DNA of 64,000 nucleotides from Peptoniphilus_A sp001811425 (GTDB lineage Bacteria; Bacillota; Clostridia; Tissierellales; Peptoniphilaceae), in assembly GCF_001811425.1 (NCBI RefSeq), contig NZ_KV804709.1:1-64000 (forward strand), read 5' to 3'. The position numbers and the translations under genes were made by a program. The notes under the pieces are model-generated. The model did not search any database. It worked only from the letters and a program-made list of their open reading frames with translations, and was not told the DNA's origin. Below, one piece after another: positions 16,216-24,564 of the stretch; position 1 is the first letter of the stretch; each line of letters starts with the position of its first letter.

Positions 16216-17520
16216 TTACATTTTTGAATACAATAACGCTCTAACAAATACATAAATGAATGTTATTATGGTTAAAACCCATCCATTTTTCAACATGGCT
16301 TTAATATCCTTAGATCTTGCTAATCCCATTTGACCTACCATATCCACAGTAGGAGTTACAAAGAAAGTTATTTGACATGAAACTAATATTACTAAAGCCC
16401 AAATAGGCATTTGAACATTAAATAACATAGCTGTAGGGAAAAATATATCATGGGTCATTTTTGCTTGTGCTATACCTGCTCCTGATACTGCAAATACTCC
16501 TATTGCTGTAGTAATCATTAAGAAAGCTACCACTCCACCTTTATCTATAAGAGGTTGCATATATCCTGCTAATGCATCAAATGCTCCTGATTCTGCAACA
16601 TAGTTTAAAAAAGGATCAAATAATACAAACATGAAAAACATCCAGAACATTTTAGAAGCACCTCGAACCATTGTAGTAAGGCCTTCTCCAAATCCTAAAT
16701 TACCAGCTATAGCAGTTGTTAATGAGCAAACGATCATAACTAATATTGCATATGATGCCCCTGCCTTCATAATTATTCCATAAGTAAGCATTGCTACCAT
16801 AGTTAACACAAATACCAATGTTGCTCTTTTGATAATAGGTGTTGGCGTAAAATCATCTTTTAAAGCATCTTCTTTAGAATATTGAAATTTTCCTTCTGTT
16901 AATTTTTGGGTTCTAATAGCCATAAAAAGTGTTGAACCCCAAACAATAATCGCTAAAGGTATTCCTGCTGATTTCATATATTGGGTATATGACAATCCTG
17001 TTAATCCCATAATAGTAACTACTGGTGGAACAAATGGTCCTATGTATAGTCCTGTTGCACCTGCTCCATGAAGAATAACTCCCAATGTATTAGGCGTAAT
17101 TCCTAGACTAGCAACTATTGGTATAAGTATAGGTGCAATTATTGCATTAGCACCTGATAAAGTACCTAACATACTAACTAATAAAGTAGAAATAACCATA
17201 GAGATTATTATTGCTGCTTTTTGTGATTTAATATTAAACCTATTTACTACAGTGTAAACTATATTTTGTGCTACACTTGTCCTAGTCAAAACTTCGCCTA
17301 ACCCTGCTCCTAAAACTATAATAAAACCTATTAAGGATAGGAAGGAACTTAGAGATCCTTTCAAAGTTTCAGCAAAAGCTAAAGGGGTTTGTTTCGTCAA
17401 AATGGCTCCTAGAACTACACAAACAAGAACTGAAACATTCATATCTTTTCCACGCAACATTAATATTATATATAATACTAATGGCAACAAACCTAAGATA
17501 GGCGGCAAATTAAAAATCAT
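16216..17520 (-). CDS. ion-transporter-superfamily permease
   Basis: This 434-residue protein has about 11-12 membrane helices. The layout with two helical hairpins (GTLSGANAIIAPILIPIVASLG near residue 118, here GTLSGANAIIAPIL; and AVSGAGIAQAKMTHDIFF near 347) resembles GntP/DcuC/NhaC-type secondary carriers. A TRAP large subunit is less likely because no partner genes are present. It probably imports the compound processed by the four downstream enzymes. The family assignment is tentative, and the substrate is unknown. Confidence 0.65.
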   Translation of the reverse strand: MIFNLPPILGLLPLVLYIILMLRGKDMNVSVLVCVVLGAILTKQTPLAFAETLKGSLSSFLSLIGFIIVLGAGLGEVLTRTSVAQNIVYTVVNRFNIKSQKAAIIISMVISTLLVSMLGTLSGANAIIAPILIPIVASLGITPNTLGVILHGAGATGLYIGPFVPPVVTIMGLTGLSYTQYMKSAGIPLAIIVWGSTLFMAIRTQKLTEGKFQYSKEDALKDDFTPTPIIKRATLVFVLTMVAMLTYGIIMKAGASYAILVMIVCSLTTAIAGNLGFGEGLTTMVRGASKMFWMFFMFVLFDPFLNYVAESGAFDALAGYMQPLIDKGGVVAFLMITTAIGVFAVSGAGIAQAKMTHDIFFPTAMLFNVQMPIWALVILVSCQITFFVTPTVDMVGQMGLARSKDIKAMLKNGWVLTIITFIYVFVRALLYSKM

Positions 17521-17541
17521 TACAAAAATCTCCTTTCCATT

Positions 17542-18399
17542 TTATTTATCTTCAATAACATCTAAATATAAGCCTAAACTGTTAGATATTTCGTTATGTT
17601 GATTGTAAAACTTAATACTTCTTTCGCTATTTAAATTTGCAAAATACAGAACTAAAGCATTTATAACTACAATAGTTGATATAATTGTAAATGTTTTGGA
17701 ACTATTTCTAGCTTCTAAAACTATATCTGAATATTTAGATAATGGAGAAATTTTAGAATCTGTAATAGAAACAACTTTAGAATTTTGCTTTTTAAAATAT
17801 TTTAGTATTTCGTAAGTAAACTTTGTATATTTTGAATAACTAATTGCAATTAAAATATCGTTTTCATCAGAACCATTTAATTTAAAAGAAATGTCATCAT
17901 TCGAATTTTCTAACAAAAAAACATTATTTGAAAACTCTCTAAGCATATAGTATAAAAATAAAGCTGATGACTTAGATGTTCTAGAACCCAAAATAAAAAT
18001 ATTTTTTGAAGAATTTAATAATTTTGATGCCTCCTTTAATTTTTCTTCCAATTCTTTACTATACAAAACATTAAGAGTATCTAAGCTGTTTGATAATTCA
18101 CTAAATAAAAATTTTTCATCTTCCTTTTGTAAATTGCTCTTTATTTCTTCAAAAGACAAATGATTTTTTTTTGTAAATTGTTCAAAATCTTTTTGAAATA
18201 AATTAAAATTCTTATAACCTAAGATTTTTGAAAATCTACTTATCGTAGCTTCACTAACACCTATTTCTTCCTTTAATTCATTTAGATTTCTTAGTGGTAT
18301 TAAATCATAGTTTTTTAGAATATATTTTGCTATTTTTTTGTTTGATCTAGAAAAAGAATTATAATTTTCTTTTATTTTGTCTAAAACATTTTCCCCCAA
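17542..18399 (-). CDS. RpiR/MurR-family transcriptional regulator
   Basis: This 285-residue protein has an N-terminal RpiR helix-turn-helix (IGVSEATISRFSKILGYKNF near residue 47) and a C-terminal SIS domain (IFILGSRTSKSSAL near 134; DILIAISYSKYT near 178). SIS domains in this family bind phosphosugars, including N-acetylmuramate-6-phosphate in MurR. Here the operon is for peptide or amide turnover, so a muropeptide-derived signal is conceivable but unproven. It is the first gene, 21 bp before the permease, and probably controls the operon. Confidence 0.9.
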   Translation of the reverse strand: MGENVLDKIKENYNSFSRSNKKIAKYILKNYDLIPLRNLNELKEEIGVSEATISRFSKILGYKNFNLFQKDFEQFTKKNHLSFEEIKSNLQKEDEKFLFSELSNSLDTLNVLYSKELEEKLKEASKLLNSSKNIFILGSRTSKSSALFLYYMLREFSNNVFLLENSNDDISFKLNGSDENDILIAISYSKYTKFTYEILKYFKKQNSKVVSITDSKISPLSKYSDIVLEARNSSKTFTIISTIVVINALVLYFANLNSERSIKFYNQHNEISNSLGLYLDVIEDK

Positions 18400-18534
18400 A
18401 ATTTAACCTCCTAACAATTTATCTTTATACCAGTATATGAAAGTTTTTTTTTTAATTGTCAATCGTTTTTGCAAAAATTTTTTCATTTTGTTTATTATGG
18501 TACAGCAAATATATAGTATATTATTATATAAAAA

Positions 18535-18738
18535 GGCTCTATAATATCTGTTGGGGAGTAAATCTCTAACATATATTTTTATAAAATTGGGCAAATTCGC
18601 AAGACGCCTAGTGGTTTTGTTTGCTATACTTTTTTTTAGTTATTTTAGTTTTGATATTCTATTAGCATCTAAGTATTGATTTTTAAATGAAAATAGAGAC
18701 TCGAGTTAACGAGTCTCCCCAATATTTGACATAGAGCC
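18535..18738. mobile_element. 204-bp non-autonomous ISL3-like element, copy B
   Basis: The left end GGCTCTATAATATCTG and right end (reverse complement) GGCTCTATGTCAAATATTG form imperfect terminal inverted repeats, both continuing into GGGGAG. The right end carries the same GAGACTCG-CGAGTCTC hairpin as copy A. The interior contains no open frame with coding character. It lies in the 18400-18705 interval and its right end supplies the final codons and the stop of the neighbouring DUF368 gene. No clear target duplication was found. Confidence 0.7.
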
Positions 18739-19611
18739 ATTTTTTTCTGTTCTTATTTTTATAATTTCAAGAATAAATAAAATTATTATTCCAATAAAAA
18801 ATCCAAGTGGGCTAAAGGTATCTCTAGTAAGTGGTGCATTTCCACCTATAGTTGTTGGACCCATGACTATGGCATAAAGAGAGCCCACCATCATGCCGAT
18901 GATGAGATAGATCATCTTGTCCCTGGTCCTCCTCATCCTATCTCTTATGACTCGAATGGACATAAAAATTCCAAATAATATGCCAAGAGACATGACAAAA
19001 AGTGGCAAAATTTTTTCGAAATTAAAGCGAAGGACTTCCCCCACAGCTTCCACAACTGGTATGTAAACTCCAGCTATTAGTAAAATAGATGAGCCAGATA
19101 TGCCAGGTAGGACCATGACAGAAATTGCCAGAGCCCCTGCCAAGAATAAATAAAAATACTCAAAAATATTGGGCTCTATTAAGTCAAAATTTCCAATGAG
19201 CCTGCTCTTGCCACGAAAATAAACTAAGAGGGCAACTACAAGAATTCCAATAAAAATAAAATAAAAATCTTCCTTGTGGTCCCTTAAAATTTCCCTTTCG
19301 CTATTAATAACAAAGGGCAGAGACATAGTCGTCAGTCCCAAAAAAACTGATGACATAAAATAAATTTCACTTTGAAATAATTCTGACAGGAAAAAAATAC
19401 TCAAAAGGAGTCCAAAGACCCAGCCCAGACCAAGCTTTAGGAGATAAAAAAAGGCGGGCTTTCTCTTATTTTTCTCTCCCTCAAAAAAGAGGTGGAGAGC
19501 TTCTATAAATTTATCATAAAATCCAAGTATGAAGGCAATAGTGCCGCCGCTCACTCCAGGAACGGAGTCGGCAAGAGCCATAATCATGCCGTGAAATATA
19601 TCAATTAACAT
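18706..19611 (-). CDS. PopT/DUF368-family polyprenyl-phosphate transporter
   Basis: This 301-residue membrane protein with about eight helices has the DUF368 signature ADSVPGVSGGTIAFILGFYD at residues 15-34 and a second related motif, VLPGISGSSILLIAGVY, near 167. DUF368 proteins have been assigned as undecaprenyl-phosphate translocases that recycle the carrier lipid of cell-wall synthesis. GGAGGA precedes the ATG. The last residues, NGSMSNIGETR, are encoded by the terminal repeat of mobile element B, so the native C-terminus has been replaced. Confidence 0.9.
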   Translation of the reverse strand: MLIDIFHGMIMALADSVPGVSGGTIAFILGFYDKFIEALHLFFEGEKNKRKPAFFYLLKLGLGWVFGLLLSIFFLSELFQSEIYFMSSVFLGLTTMSLPFVINSEREILRDHKEDFYFIFIGILVVALLVYFRGKSRLIGNFDLIEPNIFEYFYLFLAGALAISVMVLPGISGSSILLIAGVYIPVVEAVGEVLRFNFEKILPLFVMSLGILFGIFMSIRVIRDRMRRTRDKMIYLIIGMMVGSLYAIVMGPTTIGGNAPLTRDTFSPLGFFIGIIILFILEIIKIRTEKNGSMSNIGETR

Positions 19612-19808
19612 AAATCCTCCAGTCCTTTTATGATAACACTTAATTTTTAAAAATAATAAAATCCTGGAAAATTTTACAAATATTTAATAATTTTTATTAT
19701 TAGTAAATTTTTTATATTTTGTGGCAATATACTATAATGAAATCAATTAAAATATATTTATATCTTCTAGAGAAAACTATTTAAGCTTAATTCCAAAAAG
19801 GAGGAAAA

Positions 19809-19958
19809 ATGAATTACAAAAAAATTATCGAGGACTTAGTTTGTGCAGCACTTGGCGTTATACTTGTAACTTGGACAAAGGATCCTTTTTTAAGTTTTTT
19901 TATCTTTTTAATCCTCATTGTCCTTTACAAATTAATTAGAGCTTATTTTTCTAAATAA
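19809..19958 (+). CDS. small membrane protein of 49 residues
   Basis: An excellent ribosome binding site (AAGGAGGA) lies 5-6 bp before the ATG. The product begins MNYKKIIEDLVCAALGVILV and ends KLIRAYFSK, with one long or two short hydrophobic segments and basic flanks. A TATAAT hexamer sits at 19733-19738. A terminator follows at 19981. I do not recognise the family. The combination of RBS, hydrophobic core and terminator makes it a probable real gene. Confidence 0.7.
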   Translation: MNYKKIIEDLVCAALGVILVTWTKDPFLSFFIFLILIVLYKLIRAYFSK

Positions 19959-19973
19959 TCTAACTTTCTACAT

Positions 19974-20006
19974 AAAAAATCCACTACATTAAGTAGTGGA
20001 AAATTA
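19974..20006. terminator. bidirectional terminator
   Basis: CCACTAC (19981-19987) and GTAGTGG (19993-19999) form a stem flanked by AAAAAAT and AAAATTA, between the 49-residue gene and the convergent membrane-protein gene. Confidence 0.8.
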
Positions 20007-20012
20007 TATAAC

Positions 20013-20735
20013 TTATAAGGCTTCTCTGTCTTCTCCTATTTCATCATAAATGCCTTCGATATTATCTAAGTAAATATCAGAAAGTCTTGCAATATAGTTT
20101 GGTCCCACTATAACAGCTGCAATTGCTGCAACTATTAGGGCAATAAAGGATACTGTCAAAATCTCTGGCATAGACTTTGCAGGAATTATCATGACAAGTG
20201 CCACAATCGAAGAAATAATTGTAACCTTAAATATTTTTACGCCCATGATAAAAGTTTCAGAAAATAACTTAAAGCCTGCCTTTGTAATAAGTTTTAAGCA
20301 AGTAAAAAAGGGAAGGTCCCTATATCTCTCATCAGCCATGACAAAATTTGAATAGGCAAAAATAAGTGAAAGAAATACTGTTACTAAAATAAATAAAAGT
20401 GAAGCTAATAAAATCCCTCTCATGCCAGCATCAGTTAATACAGCCCCAGTTCCTGATGTTAGAGCTGAAAATAAAAGTGCAACAGAATTTATTAGACCAA
20501 TTAAAATATTCATCAAGAAGACTTTTCCCGTAATTGTCTTTATTCCTCTAAAATATTCACTGAAGCTTCCTTCTCTATTATATAAAAGACCTCTACAGAT
20601 TATGTAATTAATGATCCAAGCAAATATCGTTCCAATTACAGCAAGATTGCCGTCATAAATATTTTCAAAAACTCCCGCTATAATTCCACTTAAAATCATT
20701 AAAAGGATAACTGAACCGTAATTAAATTTTCTCAT
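20013..20735 (-). CDS. multipass membrane protein, first paralogue
   Basis: This 240-residue protein has about six membrane helices and the conserved internal segment MADERYRDLPFF near residue 135. It is clearly paralogous to the gene at 22240-22952: shared opening MRK-NYGS, GIKT-TGKVFLMN and ADERYRDLPFF. It resembles DUF975-like membrane proteins, but I cannot assign a function. AGGAGGTCACA precedes the ATG. It is transcribed divergently from the DUF438 gene through a promoter region that is also duplicated. Confidence 0.75.
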   Translation of the reverse strand: MRKFNYGSVILLMILSGIIAGVFENIYDGNLAVIGTIFAWIINYIICRGLLYNREGSFSEYFRGIKTITGKVFLMNILIGLINSVALLFSALTSGTGAVLTDAGMRGILLASLLFILVTVFLSLIFAYSNFVMADERYRDLPFFTCLKLITKAGFKLFSETFIMGVKIFKVTIISSIVALVMIIPAKSMPEILTVSFIALIVAAIAAVIVGPNYIARLSDIYLDNIEGIYDEIGEDREAL

Positions 20736-20760
20736 TGTGACCTCCTATCTATGTCTGTTT

Positions 20761-20833
20761 TTATTTTAACACAAAAGATATTTTTAAAAAACTTATTTAT
20801 ATTAGGCCTTGCTTTGGGTATATAAATAAAAAA
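20761..20833. promoter_or_regulatory. divergent promoter region, first duplicate
   Basis: The region contains AAAAAACTTATTTATATTA and, seven bases later, a segment ending TTTGGGTATATAA. The same words at the same spacing occur at 22978-23046. TATATAA is a plausible -10 for the rightward gene. Confidence 0.55.
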
Positions 20834-20852
20834 ATAAAATAAAGGAGGAAGT

Positions 20853-22199
20853 ATGAAAAATATAAGTATAAATGAACCTGTGGCAAGTCTTGTGGAAAAA
20901 TATCCTGACTTAAAAAATATCTTAAAGGATATTGGTTTTAGTGAAATTACAAATCCCTTGGCACTTTCTAGTGTCGGAAAAATTGTTTCAATAAAAAAGG
21001 GAGCTGGAATAAAAAATATTGACCTCGACATAATTAGGGAAAAATTGCAGGAAGGGGGCTTTAATCTCATTGAAGACCAAGATCCTCAAGATAATCCTTC
21101 AGATGAAGGCAAGAGGCTTGAGCTTTTAAAGTCCTATATTGAAAGAGTTTCCAAGGGCGAGGACCTGGAGGCTGTTAGAAGTGACTTTGTTAAAAATTTT
21201 AAGGATGTTTCTTCAAATGAAATTGTTGCGGCGGAAGAAAGCCTAATAAAAAGTGGTCTTCCCCTTGAAAAGGTTCAAAAACTTTGCGACATCCACTCTG
21301 CCCTCTTCCACGAAAGCAATATTATAGACGAGAGCCAAAAGGACCTTGAAAAAATCCCTGGCCATCCCCTAAATATTTTAAGCTTAGAAAATAAAAAAAT
21401 TAAGTCCTTGGCTGATGGGGTTAAGGAAGGTGAAGACAAGCTAAAAAGGATAAGTGACCTTTTAAAAATAAATTCTCACTATGGAAAAAAGGCTGGACTC
21501 ATCTACCCTCTTTTGAAGACAAAGTACAAGATAAGTGGTCCAAGTGATGTAATGTGGGCTGTTGATGACGAGATAAGAAGGGACCTATCAAAGATTATTA
21601 AGGCAAATTCTTATAACCCAGAGGACCTCAATAAAATTTTAGACAGGGTTTATGAAATGATTTATAAGGAAGAAAGTATCCTATTCCCACTTTTAAAGGA
21701 AAACTTCACAGAGGAAGAGTGGAATAAAATCTATGGCGACCTTGGGGAGTATGGACTAGACCTAGTGGGTGAGCTTCCTCTTTGGAAGGACTACAAGCCT
21801 AAAGAAATTTCCCCAAAAGAAAAAATTTCTTCTGGAAGTCTAGACTTTGAAACTGGAAGTTTAAAGCTAAATGAGGCCATGCAAATCCTAAGGACCCTTG
21901 ATGCCGAGCTTACCTTTATAGATAAGGATGACTTGGTTAGATTTTATTCTGAGGGGGAAGACAAGATTTTCCCTAGGCCTAAGTCCTGTTTAAATAGGGA
22001 TGTAACTTCTTGCCACCCTCCAAAGGTTGTGCCAATGGTTAAGTCCTTGCTTGATGATTTTAAAAACAAGAGGAAGGACCGTCTGGTGGTGTGCAGGAAT
22101 ATTAAGGGTAAGAAAATTCTTGTTAAGTATCTTGCAGTCTATGAGGATGGGGAATATATAGGCACCCTAGAAACAGTTGAAGACATAAGCCAATACTAA
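20853..22199 (+). CDS. DUF438 protein with hemerythrin and PAS-like domains
   Basis: This 448-residue protein has an N-terminal DUF1858 segment (ISINEPVASLVEKYPDL, residues 4-20), a DUF438 domain (about 85-155), a hemerythrin-like HHE region (LCDIHSALFHES, GHPLNILSLEN, HYGKKAGLIYPLL, EESILFPLL, about 145-280) and a C-terminal PAS-like domain (about 325-448, FIDKDDLVRFYSEG). HHE domains bind a di-iron centre and may sense oxygen or NO. The role of this architecture is not established. AAAGGAGGAAG precedes the ATG. Confidence 0.9.
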   Translation: MKNISINEPVASLVEKYPDLKNILKDIGFSEITNPLALSSVGKIVSIKKGAGIKNIDLDIIREKLQEGGFNLIEDQDPQDNPSDEGKRLELLKSYIERVSKGEDLEAVRSDFVKNFKDVSSNEIVAAEESLIKSGLPLEKVQKLCDIHSALFHESNIIDESQKDLEKIPGHPLNILSLENKKIKSLADGVKEGEDKLKRISDLLKINSHYGKKAGLIYPLLKTKYKISGPSDVMWAVDDEIRRDLSKIIKANSYNPEDLNKILDRVYEMIYKEESILFPLLKENFTEEEWNKIYGDLGEYGLDLVGELPLWKDYKPKEISPKEKISSGSLDFETGSLKLNEAMQILRTLDAELTFIDKDDLVRFYSEGEDKIFPRPKSCLNRDVTSCHPPKVVPMVKSLLDDFKNKRKDRLVVCRNIKGKKILVKYLAVYEDGEYIGTLETVEDISQY

Positions 22200-22205
22200 G
22201 GAGAT

Positions 22206-22236
22206 TAAAAAAAGCCACTATCAAAGTGACTTTTTA
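22206..22236. terminator. bidirectional terminator
   Basis: AAAGCCACT and AGTGACTTT pair with one mismatch and a T-run, between two convergent genes. Confidence 0.7.
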
Positions 22237-22239
22237 TTT

Positions 22240-22952
22240 TTATAAATCTTCTTCAACTGTATGGGAATAAATCCTCTCATTGTTTTCTTCATAAACATCA
22301 GCTAGGCTTGCATGAAATCTTGGTGTTAATAGGAAAAAGGCGATAGCAGCAATTCCACCAAATATAAATGTAAAAATAAGCCCTGCTGGACTTTTAAGAG
22401 ATAAAATTCCTGTGACAAGGGCTATGGCTCCTGTCAGCAAGGAAATCTTATAGACTCTCACTCCTGCCATAAAACTTTCCTTAAATAATTTTAAACCTGT
22501 CCTTAAAATGAGCATAAAAGTGTCAAAAAATGGAAGGTCCCTGTATCTCTCGTCTGCCATAAAAAAGTTCACGTAGGCAAAAAGAAGAGATAAAAGAATT
22601 GTTATTAGTATAATTAAAACTATTGCCACTATTAAAACCCTTGTATTATTTATTGCAAAAGGCGTAAATAAAAATCCTGCTCCTGATATAAGTAGGGCAA
22701 ACATAAGTAGGATAACAGTTATAACTCCCACTAAGATGTTCATCAAAAAGACCTTGCCTGTCATAGTTTTTATTCCCATAAANNNNNNNNNNNNNNNNNN
22801 NNNNNNNNNNNNNNNNNNNNNNNNNNNNNNNNNNNNNNNNNNNNNNNNNNNNNNNNNNNNNNNNNNNNNNNNNNNNNNNNNNGCAAGATTCCAACAATTA
22901 TTGCATTGGCTATAAGTATTAAGATAATAGATCCGTAATTGTATTTTCTCAT
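22240..22952 (-). CDS. multipass membrane protein, second paralogue (interrupted by a gap)
   Basis: The N-terminal 23 residues (MRKYNYGSIILILIAN opening) and the C-terminal part from FMGIKTMTGKVFLMN onward are separated by 100 N. Alignment with the paralogue at 20013-20735 leaves about 38 residues, so the true gap should be close to 113 bp and the gene is probably intact. It shares the MADERYRDLPFF motif and about six membrane segments. It is divergent from the YvlD-like gene. Function unknown. Confidence 0.75.
22783..22882. other. assembly gap (100 N)
   Basis: A placeholder gap inside the second paralogue of a duplicated gene. The duplication may have hindered assembly. Confidence 0.99.
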
Positions 22953-22977
22953 AATGACCTCCTCTTTATCTGTGATT

Positions 22978-23046
22978 TTATTTTATCACAAAATATATTT
23001 ATAAAAAACTTATTTATATTAAGTAGAATTTTGGGTATATAATAAA
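22978..23046. promoter_or_regulatory. divergent promoter region, second duplicate
   Basis: The region carries AAAAAACTTATTTATATTA and TTTGGGTATATAATAAA at the spacing seen at 20761-20833. TATAAT here is a good -10 for the rightward YvlD-like gene. Confidence 0.6.
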
Positions 23047-23070
23047 AGAAATATAACAAAGGAGGAAGAC

Positions 23071-23421
23071 ATGAAGAAAATATTAGGAGCTCTAGTGGCA
23101 AACTTTTTGTCCTTTTACATATTAGACATGATATTTGAAAATATTTATTTCTCAAAACCAAGTGCCTTTATAGCAATGGCAATAATTTTCTCACTAGTTA
23201 ACCTTACAATAAAACCAATACTAAAAGTTTTATCCCTTCCAATAACAATAGTAACCCTTGGACTATTTTCCTTGGTTATTAACGCAGTGGTCCTTGAAAT
23301 TGCCTTTAACCTCGTAGGCTCTGCATCTATCGGAAGCTTTGGCACAGCCTTTTGGGCAAGTATAGTTTTGAGTTTTATTAATAGTACTATAAGAGAAATA
23401 ATGAGTAAAAACTTTAAGTAA
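23071..23421 (+). CDS. YvlD-like four-helix membrane protein (phage holin superfamily IV)
   Basis: This 116-residue protein has four hydrophobic helices. The motif LVNLTIKPILKVLSLPITIVT (here LVNLTIKPIL and SLPITIVTLGLF) is typical of YvlD-family proteins, which are named after holins but are usually chromosomal envelope proteins. AAAGGAGGAAGAC precedes the ATG. In Bacillus, yvlD belongs to an envelope-stress operon. Here its partner is the divergent membrane-protein paralogue. Confidence 0.88.
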   Translation: MKKILGALVANFLSFYILDMIFENIYFSKPSAFIAMAIIFSLVNLTIKPILKVLSLPITIVTLGLFSLVINAVVLEIAFNLVGSASIGSFGTAFWASIVLSFINSTIREIMSKNFK

Positions 23422-23440
23422 AATTTCATAAAGAAAAAAT

Positions 23441-23476
23441 GCCGCAGTTATGAAAAGTCATAACTGCGTTTTTTTT
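23441..23476 (+). terminator. terminator of the YvlD-like gene
   Basis: CGCAGTTATGA and TCATAACTGCG form an 11-bp perfect stem with an AAAG loop, followed by eight T. Confidence 0.93.
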
Positions 23477-23477
23477 A

Positions 23478-23632
23478 GGCTCTATAATAAATAGTGTTGG
23501 TGAGAAATCATCAGCACTATTTTTGTATGGAAATGTATAAAAAATAGACATAGAAATCACATTCCTATAAAATATAGTTGCTAGCAAATACCAAGGAGTA
23601 ATTCTATGTCTATTAATAATTATATAAAAATT
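23478..23632 (+). mobile_element. truncated ISL3-family element (left end only)
   Basis: The remnant begins GGCTCTATAATAAATAGTG, an ISL3-type terminal repeat, followed by a hairpin (AAATAGTG...CACTATTT, 23488-23524) with a T-run. AAGGAGTAA then precedes an ATG at 23606 opening MSINNYIK, consistent with the start of an ISL3 transposase. The frame is cut after about nine codons at the stop of the NEAT gene (23631), so the rest of the element is gone. Confidence 0.7.
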
Positions 23633-24503
23633 ATTTACTTATCTTTACAGTTCTTGTTGAAGAATCCCAATCTACTTTAGATCCTAATATTTCAGAAATT
23701 GCTCTTAGGGGTACAAAAGTCCTTGAATCCTTAATTACTGCTGGAGAATCAATTGCAATTTTCTTTCCATTGGCATTTATTTCCTTTTCTCCAATAACAA
23801 GACTTGCCTTGTTATCTCCAACAATAACGGTCTTTGTGTCAGCCTTCCAGTCAACCTTTTCGCCAAGAGCTTCTGATATAAATCTTAGAGGAACCATTGT
23901 CCTTCCATTTTCAATGTAGGCTGGAGTCTCTGGTTTGATTTCCTTATCTGAAACAAAAATTTTAATCTCAGACTTAGCTGAAGATTTTTCAGCCTTTACG
24001 TCCTTCTTGCTTGCAGGTTTAGAATCTTTAGCTTCCATGGCCTTTGCATTAGCCCAGTCAAACTTTAGATAAGCCTTTTGTTCTCCTGAACCCTTTCCAC
24101 CGCCAGCAATAGCATCCATAGCATCAACCCATACAGCAACAAGAATTTGATCTTCCTTTGGATTTGTTCTTACAAACTCATGCTTCTTTATATATTCACC
24201 ATTAATAGGACTTTGTTTAGTTTCAACTCTCTTAGAGTCCTTATCGCCATCATAGATAAATAAATTTGTAAGTTCACCTTCCATATTCATAAATTCCATC
24301 TTCTTAAGAAAAATATTGTAAATAAATTTACCATCTTTTTCTTCAACTTGTGCAACTTGTTTTAAAGAAGGGTTGCCCATAGACTCCTTATCTGGTTCGC
24401 CATACTTAACTAACTTTACTGGTACTTCATAAGAACTTGCAGCAAAAATAGAATTAGGTAATAAAACTAATACTAACAATAGTGATAAAATAATTTTTTT
24501 CAT
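23631..24503 (-). CDS. secreted NEAT-like protein with copper-amine-oxidase-N stalk domains
   Basis: The product is 290 residues from the ATG at 24503, chosen because GAGGTG lies 7 bp upstream. It has a signal peptide (residues 1-21, ending IFAA), a NEAT-like domain (about 24-150, with ESMGNPSL and VWVDAMDAIA), a Lys/Ser-rich linker and two repeats of the Cu_amine_oxidN1 stalk type (GRTMVPLRFISEALG, SRTFVPLRAISEILG). The stalk domain is not enzymatic and often mediates wall association. It probably binds heme at the cell surface. It is the last gene of the heme region. Confidence 0.82.
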   Translation of the reverse strand: MKKIILSLLLVLVLLPNSIFAASSYEVPVKLVKYGEPDKESMGNPSLKQVAQVEEKDGKFIYNIFLKKMEFMNMEGELTNLFIYDGDKDSKRVETKQSPINGEYIKKHEFVRTNPKEDQILVAVWVDAMDAIAGGGKGSGEQKAYLKFDWANAKAMEAKDSKPASKKDVKAEKSSAKSEIKIFVSDKEIKPETPAYIENGRTMVPLRFISEALGEKVDWKADTKTVIVGDNKASLVIGEKEINANGKKIAIDSPAVIKDSRTFVPLRAISEILGSKVDWDSSTRTVKISK

Positions 24504-24523
24504 ATTACACCTCATTTTTATAT

Positions 24524-24552
24524 AAAGGGACTCTTAATTTAAAAGTCCCTTT
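24524..24552 (-). terminator. terminator of the SLH-NEAT gene
   Basis: AAAGGGACT and AGTCCCTTT form a 9-bp stem around an 11-base AT loop, 12 bp past the stop. Confidence 0.8.
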
Positions 24553-24564
24553 AAATTTTTAAGC

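Noticed and set aside
18403..18594. 63-residue minus-strand frame upstream of rpiR
   Set aside because: It spans the end of the mobile element, is rich in low-complexity Lys/Ile and has no ribosome site.
23071..23421. Prophage holin
   Set aside because: The family name contains holin, but no lysis or phage structural genes are nearby, and YvlD-like proteins are chromosomal.
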